Numbered from the stretch's first letter, positions 1 to 8,650 are shown. The stretch: DNA of 11,763 bases from Prolixibacteraceae bacterium (GCA_003450125.1 DMFR01000207.1:22826-34588), one strand, 5' to 3'. Made by a program: numbers and translations. Notes: generated by a model not told the origin, from the letters alone.

Positions 1-217
1 AATGAGCCCCCAGCCATACCCTCGATGGAGATAACTGGACATGCCTGTAAGCGGCACCAGACACCGTTTGAATTTCCTGCACATGGATATACTTGTCCTG
101 AGCCTGGTCAAATACCACAATAGACTGATCAACCCTTGAAGTCAGGTCTACAAGCTTTCCCCCTATAGCATTGGTCAGTACAACGATCTTACTACTTACA
201 GCTCTCCCTGTTGCCAT
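1..217 (-). CDS. Partial gene, probable virion protein (N-terminus only)
   Basis: An open reading frame begins with ATG at 217-215 and stays open for 72 codons to the left window edge, so only the N-terminus is present. The visible protein begins MATGRAVSSKIVVLT and continues with alternating hydrophobic and polar residues, suggesting beta structure. I see no signal peptide or membrane segment. Its ATG shares one base with the TGA stop of the upstream 213-residue gene (TGATG), which is typical of translational coupling in phage operons. I do not recognise the family. Its position after capsid and decoration-like genes suggests a head-completion, neck or tail component, but this is inferred from context only. 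Confidence 0.75.
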   Translation of the reverse strand, partial: MATGRAVSSKIVVLTNAIGGKLVDLTSRVDQSIVVFDQAQDKYIHVQEIQTVSGAAYRHVQLSPSRVWLGAH

Positions 218-858
218 CAATCAACTGGATTTAGTAATAGTTTCATTTGCCCCAAAGACAAGTAATCCAATCCCGACTCATCCGGTTTTACCCTTACAAA
301 GAATCCCCCTTTGCCTGTATAGTCAGGAACATCTGTAAGCTGATTAAACTTTTTGGTAAGGATCAAATCAATTGCCTCCTTGCCATTGCGCCTAAGAGTT
401 AACTTTTGTTGAAGGGTATTAAACAGCATGTTTGAAACATCGTGATCCTCGAACACATCTTCCATCACCTCTTGCCCTACAGCAATCTCCACCAACAACC
501 CTTCAGGAACCCCCGTACCAATGAACTCATAAACCTGACCTGGGTAGAATGGAGTTGTTGCTTCCAAAATTGTCAGTGTCCCGGCTGTAATGGTGGACAG
601 TATGTAATTTCTACCTTGTAAATAATTCCCTGCAACTAACCCCTGAGTAACTACCCTAAAAGTATTTACGTCATACATCTCGGCTACGATTCCTACAGTG
701 CCTGCACTGTCTACATCTTTTGCCCAGGCTTTTACCCAGAGTGAATCTGAAAGTTTTACAGCCGTACCAACGCTAAATCCGTGACCCGGTTGGGTAATGG
801 TATACCCCGTTACAGGGACACCGGCTCCTACTCGTTTGGTAATCGCTATAATGCCCAT
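217..858 (-). CDS. Phage head-decoration or fibre-like structural protein
   Basis: This 213-residue protein has two visible parts. Residues 24-100 have the pattern of a small beta domain common in phage surface proteins: a GHGFSVG start, then WVKAWAKD, GTVGIVAEM, NTFRVVTQG and a YILST-TAGTL ending. Residues 171-202 (LTDVPDYTGKGG, then VRVKPDESGLDYLSL) resemble the 'L-TDxPxxYTGKxGxxLRVNxxxTGLEF' segment that often links or caps phage fibre and tail proteins. Together they suggest an oligomeric protein on the virion surface, such as a head decoration, head fibre or neck protein. It starts 3 nt after the 270-residue gene, with a GGGAG purine stretch about 11 nt upstream of the ATG that can serve as a ribosome binding site. 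The exact role is not shown by sequence. The resemblance is from memory. Confidence 0.75.
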   Translation of the reverse strand: MGIIAITKRVGAGVPVTGYTITQPGHGFSVGTAVKLSDSLWVKAWAKDVDSAGTVGIVAEMYDVNTFRVVTQGLVAGNYLQGRNYILSTITAGTLTILEATTPFYPGQVYEFIGTGVPEGLLVEIAVGQEVMEDVFEDHDVSNMLFNTLQQKLTLRRNGKEAIDLILTKKFNQLTDVPDYTGKGGFFVRVKPDESGLDYLSLGQMKLLLNPVD

Positions 859-861
859 AGC

Positions 862-1674
862 TTATTTTACTCCCTTTAGCCTTGCCTGAAGCTTGATAAT
901 TACATCAGAATGTTTTTTATCCATAAGGTATGCTACTGCTTCTTCCATCGTTGCACCAATGGCTTCGTCTGTATCAAAGATGGTATTGCCCTCTTTGCGT
1001 AAGATCGCTTTGGTAAGGCATTCCTGGATGAAAGCAACTGTTTCCAGGGATTTGTCTTTTACAATGCGCATGAATTCTGCAGTATTTTCCTGGGCAGCTT
1101 TTTCCAGTAACGGTTCTTTTTCCAACTCATTTAAAGTTTCTGGATTGTACCCCAGAACCCTAAGTACCATGTCTGCACGTTTTGGATCTCCGGTGAGCTG
1201 GATATATTGGGTGAGCGCTTCTTTGCGGGAGGTTGTAAGGGTAGCCGCTTTTTCAAGGGTTGAAGTCTTGTCATAAATATGGAACCTAGGAGTTCGCCTA
1301 CTCATTACTCCGTTCTCATCCATTTCTCCAACATCTGGGTGGGAGATTGCATATTTATATTGGATAAACTGCATCACGTTAAGTGGATGACCTTCCATGT
1401 CCGTACCTATCTCCAGCTTCACCCCTTTCTTAAGTACGTTAACAGTCAGGGATTTAAACCATTCTTTTACTTCTCTTGGGAAATTTAGGTCAGAAGACGA
1501 CATACCCAGTATTTCGGGCATATATTTTCTTTCTTCGTCCCTGGTGAGTCCAGTTCTGGTGTCCCCCGAAAGGGTCATGGTAGAACCGATGTTCTGTTTA
1601 GACTCATCATACACCTCGTCAGGTAACCTGGAAGTGTTTCCTTTTCTACGGATTTCAATAATTCTTGATGCCAT
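862..1674 (-). CDS. Conserved phage protein downstream of the capsid gene, function unknown
   Basis: The predicted protein has 270 residues, is highly charged, and has no signal peptide or membrane segment. The first 50 or so residues are polar and probably extended (MASRIIEIRRKGNTSRLPDE). The second half, from about residue 130, looks almost entirely helical, with many Glu/Lys and a regular Leu/Ala pattern ending in KLQARLKGVK. No enzyme motif is seen. It is the first gene after the major capsid gene and lies beyond a probable terminator, so it may be made in smaller amounts than capsid. Its place between capsid and decoration-like genes suggests a head-associated or head-completion role. 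I do not recognise a named family. The ATG at 1674 is preceded by an A/T-only leader without a Shine-Dalgarno sequence. Confidence 0.75.
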   Translation of the reverse strand: MASRIIEIRRKGNTSRLPDEVYDESKQNIGSTMTLSGDTRTGLTRDEERKYMPEILGMSSSDLNFPREVKEWFKSLTVNVLKKGVKLEIGTDMEGHPLNVMQFIQYKYAISHPDVGEMDENGVMSRRTPRFHIYDKTSTLEKAATLTTSRKEALTQYIQLTGDPKRADMVLRVLGYNPETLNELEKEPLLEKAAQENTAEFMRIVKDKSLETVAFIQECLTKAILRKEGNTIFDTDEAIGATMEEAVAYLMDKKHSDVIIKLQARLKGVK

Positions 1675-1688
1675 AAACTTTTTTAATT

Positions 1689-1721
1689 AGTTAAAATAAA
1701 GGGGGCACTTGAGTCCCCCTT
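1689..1721 (-). terminator. Intrinsic terminator after the major capsid gene
   Basis: Read on the minus strand, AAGGGGG (1721-1715) pairs with CCCCCTT (1705-1699) across a 9-nt loop, and is followed at once by a T-rich tract, TTATTTTAA. The stem has five consecutive G-C pairs. It begins about 15 nt after the capsid stop codon. It is the best-formed Rho-independent terminator in the window. It lies between capsid and the 270-residue gene, so it probably limits read-through and boosts capsid relative to downstream genes. Confidence 0.8.
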
Positions 1722-1736
1722 CATAAAGCCTGAAGC

Positions 1737-3173
1737 TTAGGATATCTTGCATTCCAGGTGCATACAATTTGTTGCCCTTCGAATGGAAATACCTGTTTCT
1801 TTCATAAAATGTACAGATGCCCCGTCAATGTCGTTTGCACGAAGATCATTCCCGGTAAATCCTTTAGGAATGGTAGCCCCTGCAACAGCCCAACGGATCA
1901 TTTCCCTGCCCTTACGGGATACGGAAGCGATGTTGGTTTCACCGTCATAGGATGACATATCCAAAAAGATCATACGGTAAGATTCCAGAGGCAGACCTGT
2001 AATTGGATGCTTTGGAGAGTTAAGCGCACGTGCACCACTATCCAAAAGAGGAAGATGACGTACCGTTACAGTGTGTCCGTCAATGTGTTTGTAAGAGGTA
2101 AAGAATCCACCCAGGGTAAGATTATTCCCGGACCCGGTAACAAAAGAAGAAGGATCAGTATTTTTGATGTACGACCCGGCAATGAGTTCCTGTTTCATTG
2201 CAGTGTCAAATTCCTCTAAACCGCCTAAGCCAGTAAAGAGGATGATATTCATGTTAGAAGCGTCCGATGCTCCATAGAGTACGTCACGAACTGTGTTCTT
2301 GATCTTCTTTGCAGTAAGTTGGGAATAAGTGTCGTAGTTGGGGATTTGTTCCAACACACCAGAACCCAGGGTAATGATCTGCCCATTGTCATCCTTCATG
2401 TGAACGATGCCGCTTTTGTCACGGTTGTACTGAGAGTACCACGAGGCGTATTCAACTTCTTCTTTCCAGCGAAGCATGTTCTGCCATTCTTCAAAGTCGG
2501 ACCAGAGTTTAGTAACCCTGCCGCCGATGTTGAATTCTACATTGATTGTCCGGTTCTGAACGTTACCTTCATAACGATAACTCTTACGAATCATTGATAT
2601 CTGGTTTCTCATTTTGGAAGGAGCAACCGTATTGGACTCATTACCACGAGACCCGGACATTGCAACGGGAGCAAATAACTGAACAAAGGACAGCCCTTCA
2701 ATATCTGCAGCTACAACGAAATCAGCAGAATCAGTTGTGATTAGTTGTACAGTGTAGATCCAGAGTCCACCATCACCTTCGTACGGATCTTCCATGATTC
2801 TCATCTGAAGACCACTGGGGTTTTCAATGATGTATTGTTTTACGAACCACTTTTCAGCAAATCCTACTTTGAACCTGGAATGGGCAATACCGTTCCCTGC
2901 GATCAGTTTTAAAGCCGTAACAGCTTTGTTCAGACGACCCATAACCGGGTAGTCATACTCAATGTCGTTGATATACTTGATGTGACCAATACCTTCAGTC
3001 AAGAAAGAAAGTGGAAACCTCTTGTCTTCTCTACCAGCTAAATGTGTCAACACAGGGGAGAGAACGTCCGGCTGTGTAAGCAGTGCTCTAGACAACGAGT
3101 TTTCGTCCGTCATGCCCTGCGGGTTCCAAATATCTTCGTAAAGACGAAGCTTTTTTAAATTGTCTGATGCCAT
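1737..3173 (-). CDS. Major capsid protein, crAss-like or related Bacteroidetes phage type
   Basis: This 478-residue protein is the probable shell subunit. Supporting features are its length (close to crAss-like capsid proteins), its place directly after portal and an acidic scaffold-like gene, and two segments that look family-like. One is near residues 57-85, LTEGIGHIKYINDIEYDYPV then MGRLNKAV. The other is at the C-terminus, RKGREMIRWAVAGATIPKG followed by DGASVHFMKETGISIR. The middle has the mixed alpha/beta, Gly- and aromatic-rich texture expected of an HK97-type fold. There is no signal peptide, and no N-terminal protease cleavage site is evident. The gene starts 18 nt after the scaffold-like gene and is followed by a strong terminator, consistent with high expression. 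The capsid assignment is strong from context; subfamily placement is from memory. Confidence 0.85.
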   Translation of the reverse strand: MASDNLKKLRLYEDIWNPQGMTDENSLSRALLTQPDVLSPVLTHLAGREDKRFPLSFLTEGIGHIKYINDIEYDYPVMGRLNKAVTALKLIAGNGIAHSRFKVGFAEKWFVKQYIIENPSGLQMRIMEDPYEGDGGLWIYTVQLITTDSADFVVAADIEGLSFVQLFAPVAMSGSRGNESNTVAPSKMRNQISMIRKSYRYEGNVQNRTINVEFNIGGRVTKLWSDFEEWQNMLRWKEEVEYASWYSQYNRDKSGIVHMKDDNGQIITLGSGVLEQIPNYDTYSQLTAKKIKNTVRDVLYGASDASNMNIILFTGLGGLEEFDTAMKQELIAGSYIKNTDPSSFVTGSGNNLTLGGFFTSYKHIDGHTVTVRHLPLLDSGARALNSPKHPITGLPLESYRMIFLDMSSYDGETNIASVSRKGREMIRWAVAGATIPKGFTGNDLRANDIDGASVHFMKETGISIRRATNCMHLECKIS

Positions 3174-3191
3174 CAGAAAGAAGTATTAAGT

Positions 3192-4268
3192 TCATAATAA
3201 CTCACTCAACTTGGGCAGTTTAACTCCCTGGGAGCTGTTCTGTCCACCTTGATTCATTCTTGCTGAGGCACCTTGATTACTGTTATTTAGCTTACTTCTT
3301 AGTGTATTCGCCTGCGTTGTATTCTTTACATTTTGAGCCAGTTTTCCAAGCTCGAATTTTTTATAAAACAGATACTCCATAGCCAGCATGGTTTCAGTAT
3401 CCATTGTCTCCCTGTCTAAAGTTCTTTGTGATTTGCCATTGGCATCAATGGGGGCAGACATCCAATTGTAGAATTCATTTTTTTCCTTTTCAGGAACGAT
3501 GAACCCTTTTAGTTCCCCTGTACCGATAGTGGTCTTGATGGCTTCCCATTTCTGGGCAGCGTCCTTGTCCTGGTCTGCTTTGAGTTTAGCCTGCTCGGTC
3601 ATTAAATTTTCCTTGCGGGCAGTGTCCATAGCAATTACTTTAGGCAAAGCTTTGCGGGCATGTTTAAACAGGATATTTGTATCCTTGTAATCCTCAATAG
3701 TTTCCTTGATTTCATCCGGGGCGTATCCTTGTGACTTTAAAAGCGTGGCTACTACCAGCTCCTGAGTCATTACATTTTCCTCGACCAGTTCTATTGAAGT
3801 AAAATCCGTAGAATTTTCAGCCGTTCCAAAGAACTCATTGGGGTTTCCCCCATTCAGTCTGTAAGCCATGTATTCCTCCACATCAGGAAGGGCTTTAAAC
3901 AGCTCCCCCAGTTGGCTTTCAACCATCTTGTCAGCTACCTTTTTTGTATACTCTGTCAGTCCGTCATAATCTTCCTTGAACTCACCTTCTACCTCGTAGC
4001 CTAATTTCTCATTCAGTACCTGGAACATGGACTTCTCTACCGAGTCGTCCTTGTTGTCGTCATCCTTTGTGCCGTCCCCGTCAGTACCTGTATCTGAAGT
4101 TTCAGTATCCTGATCTTCTCCTTGGTTATCATCTGTGTTGTCACCGTTCTTTTCATCATCAGTATCTTTATTAGATTCCTCTGTTTTCGGAACTTCTGTG
4201 CCCACTGTATCCCCATCAGAAAAGATGGTTTGGATATTTAATGTTGATAAATCTAACTTCTCTGCCAT
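3192..4268 (-). CDS. Acidic scaffold-like head assembly protein
   Basis: This 358-residue protein sits between portal and capsid, where tailed phages usually encode the scaffold or a head maturation protein. Residues 18-77 are an extreme low-complexity acidic stretch of Asp, Glu, Thr, Gly and Asn (for example DTDDEKNGDNTDDNQGED). The middle (about 80-315) is charged and probably helical. The C-terminus from about 316 is Asn/Gln/Ser-rich and ends in a short basic, hydrophobic tail, KLPKLSELL. Scaffolds commonly are acidic, helical and end in a short capsid-binding segment, which fits. No serine protease triad or other catalytic motif is visible, so a protease role is not supported. A possible promoter motif lies in the 82-bp gap upstream. 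The call is based on position and composition, not on a recognised domain. Confidence 0.65.
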   Translation of the reverse strand: MAEKLDLSTLNIQTIFSDGDTVGTEVPKTEESNKDTDDEKNGDNTDDNQGEDQDTETSDTGTDGDGTKDDDNKDDSVEKSMFQVLNEKLGYEVEGEFKEDYDGLTEYTKKVADKMVESQLGELFKALPDVEEYMAYRLNGGNPNEFFGTAENSTDFTSIELVEENVMTQELVVATLLKSQGYAPDEIKETIEDYKDTNILFKHARKALPKVIAMDTARKENLMTEQAKLKADQDKDAAQKWEAIKTTIGTGELKGFIVPEKEKNEFYNWMSAPIDANGKSQRTLDRETMDTETMLAMEYLFYKKFELGKLAQNVKNTTQANTLRSKLNNSNQGASARMNQGGQNSSQGVKLPKLSELL

Positions 4269-4325
4269 ATCAAAAGTAATTAAATGAAATTATAATCTTT
4301 ATAACTCCCTGATCTTAACTACTCT

Positions 4326-4345
4326 GTGTATTATATACACCTTTT
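4326..4345 (-). promoter_or_regulatory. Possible promoter or operator upstream of the scaffold and capsid genes
   Basis: The 82-bp gap between portal and the scaffold-like gene contains, on the minus strand, AAAGGTGTATATAATAC. It includes a TATAAT hexamer and a 6-bp inverted repeat GTGTAT/ATACAC around a 3-nt centre (4326-4340). A close match, AAAGGTATATATTAATAC, occurs in the same orientation in the 136-bp gap ahead of the whole late operon (10125-10142). No good -35 TTGACA is seen, nor the Bacteroides TAnnTTTG element at a sensible distance. No T-tract follows the small hairpin, which argues against a terminator. Regulation of scaffold and capsid is inferred from position and the repeated motif. 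Confidence 0.35.
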
Positions 4346-4350
4346 ACATG

Positions 4351-6591
4351 CTATTTGCCCTTCGGCTTGTTGGCAACTTTCTCCTGGATATCCAGTTTTC
4401 GGGAGTCTGCCTTCTCTTTCTTATTCATCTTCTCCCTTTCCAGGGATAGTTTTTCTCTGTCTGTTTCACTCATGCCCGGATCTCCATCCTGGGTAGCGCC
4501 TAATTTGGTGCCTGCCTGAAGTTCTGCGATGTAGATGTCCTTGTCTCTATCCAGTTGGTTCTGGTTAGCCTCGAACCCTTGTGCCTGTTCTAATGCCTGG
4601 CTGTTTGCCTGAATTTGCTGGGTTTGCATTGCCTGCTGTGCCTGTTGTTGTGCCTGTTGGAATTCTTTCTCTGCGACATCCACTTTCTGCAGCAAAAGTT
4701 TTAGCTGTGAGAAGTTGCTGGCATCCAAAATCTCAGCAACCGTGGCTGGTTGAGAACCGGATTGTGCGAATTGTGCGGTAAGCTGTTTTAGACTTTGGAT
4801 TTTTTCGTTTTCCTTCCCGGCAGACTTCACGAATACCCCGAACTCTGATTCCATGTAGGACATTCCATCAACATCGAGTAGTTCTTCCCTGCCATCACTG
4901 GTGATGTACATTGCCTTTTTTCCATCTCTCCAGGCAAGTTTGGAGGTATCAATCAGACCCTGCAGTTCTTTTTCCTGGAACTTCTCAAAGCGCCGGAACA
5001 TTTCCTCTGACATCATCGAGGATTGGAAGTTTGCCCTCTCGTTTGCCCCCACTGTGTCGGAAGCGAACGTATTTCCTTTTCTCTGCCTATTTATCCCTAT
5101 CAAATCTTCCCACTCCTGTTTCACGGATTGCAAAAGCTGGAACTGGGATTCAATGTATTTGCCCAGGGACATATCAAGTACCTGGAACTGATTAAAAGTT
5201 ACCTTTTCGTTTGACTTGCCTTCAGCGGTGGAATCAATCCAGGCGAACCCCAAAGCATCAGCGTAGTACATGAACTGATCCTCAGTCCACCCGTGACGCT
5301 TTGGAATGGTATTTATTTCCATAAGGGCAATCTTGTCCTTGTTCTTGGCTATTGAAAGCTCCATACGGTAATGGAAGATGTTGTACAGCTTTTGGTACAC
5401 CATTCCCATCTTTACAATTGAAAGGTCTTCCCCTGTCAGGTTCCGTTGTGAGTATGTCCGGCTGTTGTAAGGCAGCTTGCATTTGGAAAGATTGTTCATT
5501 GTCCCTCTGGCATGTGATAAAGGACCGATGCCAAGAAAAAATTTGTTGTCTACCCGGTAGCCTTCGTAGGGAATATTTACCCAGAACCATTCTATCTTTT
5601 CATCTTTTTCTGGTTTGTAGGATTCATCCACTTCCATTTCCTGTGGCATGTTGTACTCATCCATGTAGGACCGGATACCTAGTTGCCCGAATGTCTTCCA
5701 GCATACATGAACAACTTCTGTAAGACGGTCTCCGTCCGGTTGTATATTCTGGGAAGGCATGTATGTGCCTATGTCTGTCCGAAGGGATGGGCTTTCCAGT
5801 TCGTCAATTTCTTCGGGTTTTAACAGGTCGTAGAACGTATCCACTATCCTGTTAATGGACATAACCTTGCGAACGGCTATCATATCTTCATCTTCCAGGA
5901 ATTCTACATCAGGAGAGCCTTCCGAGTATACATCCCCAGGATAAACCACATTGTACACCACATCCCCGAATTCCACCCCCTTATAGGTGACAGGTCTTCC
6001 GCAGATCATGTAGTCAAGGAAAGCTGCCAGGTGTTTGTCCTGGATATCCAGATCATAGTTCATGTAATCCAGCGCCTGCTGTCCCATGCTAGCACGGGAA
6101 TCTTTGTATGAAGCGGTGATTTCTTGTTTAGCCTGTTCAGGGGGGGGCAGTTCCTGGGAAGGAACACCTGTTTGCATACCCGATTTATTCAGCTCATTAA
6201 TCATTGCCTGCTGGGTGTAAGTCTGCAAGGCTCTCTGCTCATACTCTGTCTTGCGTGTAACCACATCAGGATTTACTGCAATCACTGAGGAGTTGAAAGG
6301 GCGGCGGGATTTTTCTCCCATCATCAAATCAATGGGAGGTTTAATGATATTGTAGTTTCTAAGTTCAGCTGGGAAGCGTGTAAATCTTTCATCCTTGGTG
6401 TTGTATGGATTGAGTAAAAACTTATATTCATTCGGGTCCATTACCCCATTATAGGCATTGTATAATTTCTCTAATTCCAGGTTTCTTTTTGTCGAAAATG
6501 AAGCACGTTCAATGATTGCATTAATCGTATCTTTTCCCCACTGCTCGTTTTTTTCGATTAAGGGAATTCTTTGTTTGGGTATAGTAGCCAT
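4351..6591 (-). CDS. Portal protein
   Basis: This 746-residue protein is the probable portal, the ring at one head vertex through which DNA is packaged and the tail attaches. It lies 5 nt after the large terminase gene and before scaffold and capsid, the classic position. It is long, as in crAss-like and other Bacteroidetes phage portals. Around residues 78-100 is NYNIIKPPIDLMMGEKSRRP, resembling the N-terminal 'preparing to oligomerise' segment of such portals. A large mixed-fold body follows. From about 640 to 680 the protein becomes very Gln/Ala-rich (QQAQQQAQQAMQTQQ), and then highly charged to the end, a C-terminal tail typical of this portal type. A run of eight C residues (6140-6147) encodes Pro149-151. 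The start has no Shine-Dalgarno sequence but sits in an A/T-rich leader. Confidence 0.85.
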   Translation of the reverse strand: MATIPKQRIPLIEKNEQWGKDTINAIIERASFSTKRNLELEKLYNAYNGVMDPNEYKFLLNPYNTKDERFTRFPAELRNYNIIKPPIDLMMGEKSRRPFNSSVIAVNPDVVTRKTEYEQRALQTYTQQAMINELNKSGMQTGVPSQELPPPEQAKQEITASYKDSRASMGQQALDYMNYDLDIQDKHLAAFLDYMICGRPVTYKGVEFGDVVYNVVYPGDVYSEGSPDVEFLEDEDMIAVRKVMSINRIVDTFYDLLKPEEIDELESPSLRTDIGTYMPSQNIQPDGDRLTEVVHVCWKTFGQLGIRSYMDEYNMPQEMEVDESYKPEKDEKIEWFWVNIPYEGYRVDNKFFLGIGPLSHARGTMNNLSKCKLPYNSRTYSQRNLTGEDLSIVKMGMVYQKLYNIFHYRMELSIAKNKDKIALMEINTIPKRHGWTEDQFMYYADALGFAWIDSTAEGKSNEKVTFNQFQVLDMSLGKYIESQFQLLQSVKQEWEDLIGINRQRKGNTFASDTVGANERANFQSSMMSEEMFRRFEKFQEKELQGLIDTSKLAWRDGKKAMYITSDGREELLDVDGMSYMESEFGVFVKSAGKENEKIQSLKQLTAQFAQSGSQPATVAEILDASNFSQLKLLLQKVDVAEKEFQQAQQQAQQAMQTQQIQANSQALEQAQGFEANQNQLDRDKDIYIAELQAGTKLGATQDGDPGMSETDREKLSLEREKMNKKEKADSRKLDIQEKVANKPKGK

Positions 6592-6596
6592 AGTGT

Positions 6597-8645
6597 TTAA
6601 AATAAATTACGGTTAAACAATGAATCAGACGTATCTTCCAATTCTGCGTACTCTACCTCTTTGTTATGCAAGGCTTTAAGATGAAACATTCCGACCTTCA
6701 TTGCTGAAACACGGTCAAAATTTCCTTTCTTGTTATTGTATTTTATCAATTCTTCGAGCAGTGCTATGTCGTGAATTGTGTGTAAATTCAGTCTGCGGAC
6801 TCCATCTTCATTCATCCCCCGTGGGGTAAGGAGCCAATCCCTGAAGTAAATATCTGCCTGTTCTGATCTTTGGACAGAACCCATAGACATTCCATAATTC
6901 CTGCCCAGTTTGCGAATGCGGGTATTATCTGACTTGTCGAAGATTTCAGATTCTTCCAACAGCCAGTTCAGGAGCTTAAATCTCTTTGCGTAGGGAATCA
7001 CTTCGCCACGGTCATTTTCAAAACCGATCTTTGCGTTGTAGTACCTGGCAAGTAGAAATAAGTTGTAGTTGTACTCATCCTGGCTCTCCGGTCTTCCGAT
7101 GTAAGAAGCCACTATGCAGTCATCAGGGGATGAGAAGTTGTTGATCCTCTTGATCACATAAGCCACTCCCAATGATCCGGTGCCTGTATCCTGGGCGTAG
7201 GGGTCATGGACAATGATGTACAGGTTATCAGGGATTACATTGCCTGGTCCGTAAAATGGGGGATACTCAATTACCACAGCCCCCGTAAGATCATCCCCTT
7301 TTTTGTGAGGGAACGCACTTATGGGTTTGACCTTATCGGAAGGCTTGAATTTCACCTTGCCCTGGGTGTCTACAAGATAACCGGCAGTGGACATATAGCG
7401 CATGGTGGTGGAAGTGACCAATTGGTTTCTCCATTCCATGATTGCCCCCGTAGGGTAACAGTTACCTGAACGCTGCAGGAATGCCTCTCTTGGATTCCAG
7501 GCATTTTCAGTGATGTGCTTGTCGTAAGTTTTAGGGTCCTTCGCTTTTTTCTTCTCAGACCTTTGGTTAAGATCATACTGCTTGGCTTCTGATACCAGGG
7601 AGTTCCCGTCAAGGTCAATGAACCCTACCTTGTTTTTGTATGAAGGAAAGAAGAAGGCGCTGTAAGTTCCGCTTGCCCCTTCATCCCAGATGTTTTCAAT
7701 AGGCATGATGTTGTAAGGCTTTGGATCGTAGAAAATGGATTCAAAATCTATTGTTCCTCCTTCCATATCCCCACCGGTTCCGAACATGATAAGCATACCG
7801 GTTACGATTCCTCCATTTTCCACGCATGGGAGAAGCGCCATAAGTGAATCTTTGGCATTGTCGAAAGCTCCAAACTCCTCCATAACCACAAAGTTTGCGT
7901 CCTTACCCCTTCCGGCATCAGGATTATTTTTCATAGAGATAGCCTGTATCTCTGAACGGTATCCCTTTTCAATTGCCTGACCATTCAGGTACTCCAAATA
8001 TGAAGCCCGTACATGGTCCTGCTTGTTTACAACTTGCCTTCTCTTGAACCAGGCGGTATGCTGATTCATAAAGTTCAGGTTATCCACCGTCATCTTGGTA
8101 ATGCCGTCCGGGTAGAGATATTTTTTATCGTGCGCTATCTGCAGTACCTTTGATGCCCTTACGGTATTAAAGATATTGGCTGATATATCTGCGTTTTTAA
8201 ACGAAAATCCTTTGCGCCGGGCTTTGGCAACCATCATATGATGATCCCCGCCCAGCCAGTCAGGATCTATCGAAGTTTCCAGGTTCAAACTTAAAAGTCT
8301 GTCATTGGTTATCCCATTTCGGGCAATATCCACCAGCCAATAGTATTCATAGTCACCATCCCAGAAGTCAGGAAATGAAATCTTTTTGGTGGCTCCCCTT
8401 TTGTGCTTGGTGATATTTTCGCTTTGGTTGATATCATCGGTAAGCTTTATCTGACCGAAGTTCAGGTAGTGATAATGGTGCCCTGTAATGGACATTCCCC
8501 CTACAGAATAACCGTCAATGCAATACTGAAGCTGCTGAGTCCAATAATCCATGTATGCCATTGACCCCGGAGGATCTGGACAGAAGTATCCGTACTTTAG
8601 AAACTCACGAGCTTCCGTTCTGAACAGTTCTGTGTTGACTAACAT
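6597..8645 (-). CDS. terL: Terminase large subunit (DNA-packaging ATPase and nuclease)
   Basis: This 682-residue protein powers DNA packaging and cuts the concatemer. The N-terminal ATPase domain shows a family-like opening (ITGHHYHYLNFGQI, residues 53-66). A variant Walker A/adenine-binding segment, KARRKGFSFK, is at 141-150. A Walker B, FVVMEE, is at 252-257, with Glu as the likely catalytic base, and a coupling-type FGTGGDM at 288-294. The C-terminal RNase H-like nuclease is supported by acidic residues in LYIIVHDPYAQD (Asp481), IGFENDRGE (Glu543/Asp545) and GNFDRVSA (Asp644). The length matches crAss-like and related terminases. It starts 5 nt after the probable small terminase gene, with a GAGGA purine stretch about 12 nt upstream, and the portal follows 5 nt later. 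This is the most secure functional call in the window. Confidence 0.93.
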   Translation of the reverse strand: MLVNTELFRTEAREFLKYGYFCPDPPGSMAYMDYWTQQLQYCIDGYSVGGMSITGHHYHYLNFGQIKLTDDINQSENITKHKRGATKKISFPDFWDGDYEYYWLVDIARNGITNDRLLSLNLETSIDPDWLGGDHHMMVAKARRKGFSFKNADISANIFNTVRASKVLQIAHDKKYLYPDGITKMTVDNLNFMNQHTAWFKRRQVVNKQDHVRASYLEYLNGQAIEKGYRSEIQAISMKNNPDAGRGKDANFVVMEEFGAFDNAKDSLMALLPCVENGGIVTGMLIMFGTGGDMEGGTIDFESIFYDPKPYNIMPIENIWDEGASGTYSAFFFPSYKNKVGFIDLDGNSLVSEAKQYDLNQRSEKKKAKDPKTYDKHITENAWNPREAFLQRSGNCYPTGAIMEWRNQLVTSTTMRYMSTAGYLVDTQGKVKFKPSDKVKPISAFPHKKGDDLTGAVVIEYPPFYGPGNVIPDNLYIIVHDPYAQDTGTGSLGVAYVIKRINNFSSPDDCIVASYIGRPESQDEYNYNLFLLARYYNAKIGFENDRGEVIPYAKRFKLLNWLLEESEIFDKSDNTRIRKLGRNYGMSMGSVQRSEQADIYFRDWLLTPRGMNEDGVRRLNLHTIHDIALLEELIKYNNKKGNFDRVSAMKVGMFHLKALHNKEVEYAELEDTSDSLFNRNLF

Positions 8646-8650
8646 AGCGA

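Noticed and set aside
3192..4268. Head maturation protease instead of scaffold
   Set aside because: No serine protease or ClpP-like catalytic motif is visible; the protein is dominated by acidic low-complexity and helical charged sequence.
4271..4278. TACTTTTG on the minus strand, matching the Bacteroides -7 element TAnnTTTG
   Set aside because: It ends two bases before the start codon of the scaffold-like gene and no TTG lies at the -33 distance, so it would give an implausible start site. Probably chance in A/T-rich DNA.
4326..4340. Small hairpin after the portal gene as an intrinsic terminator
   Set aside because: The stem is only 6 bp and A/T-rich, with a 3-nt loop and no following T-tract on the minus strand. 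A regulatory motif fits better.
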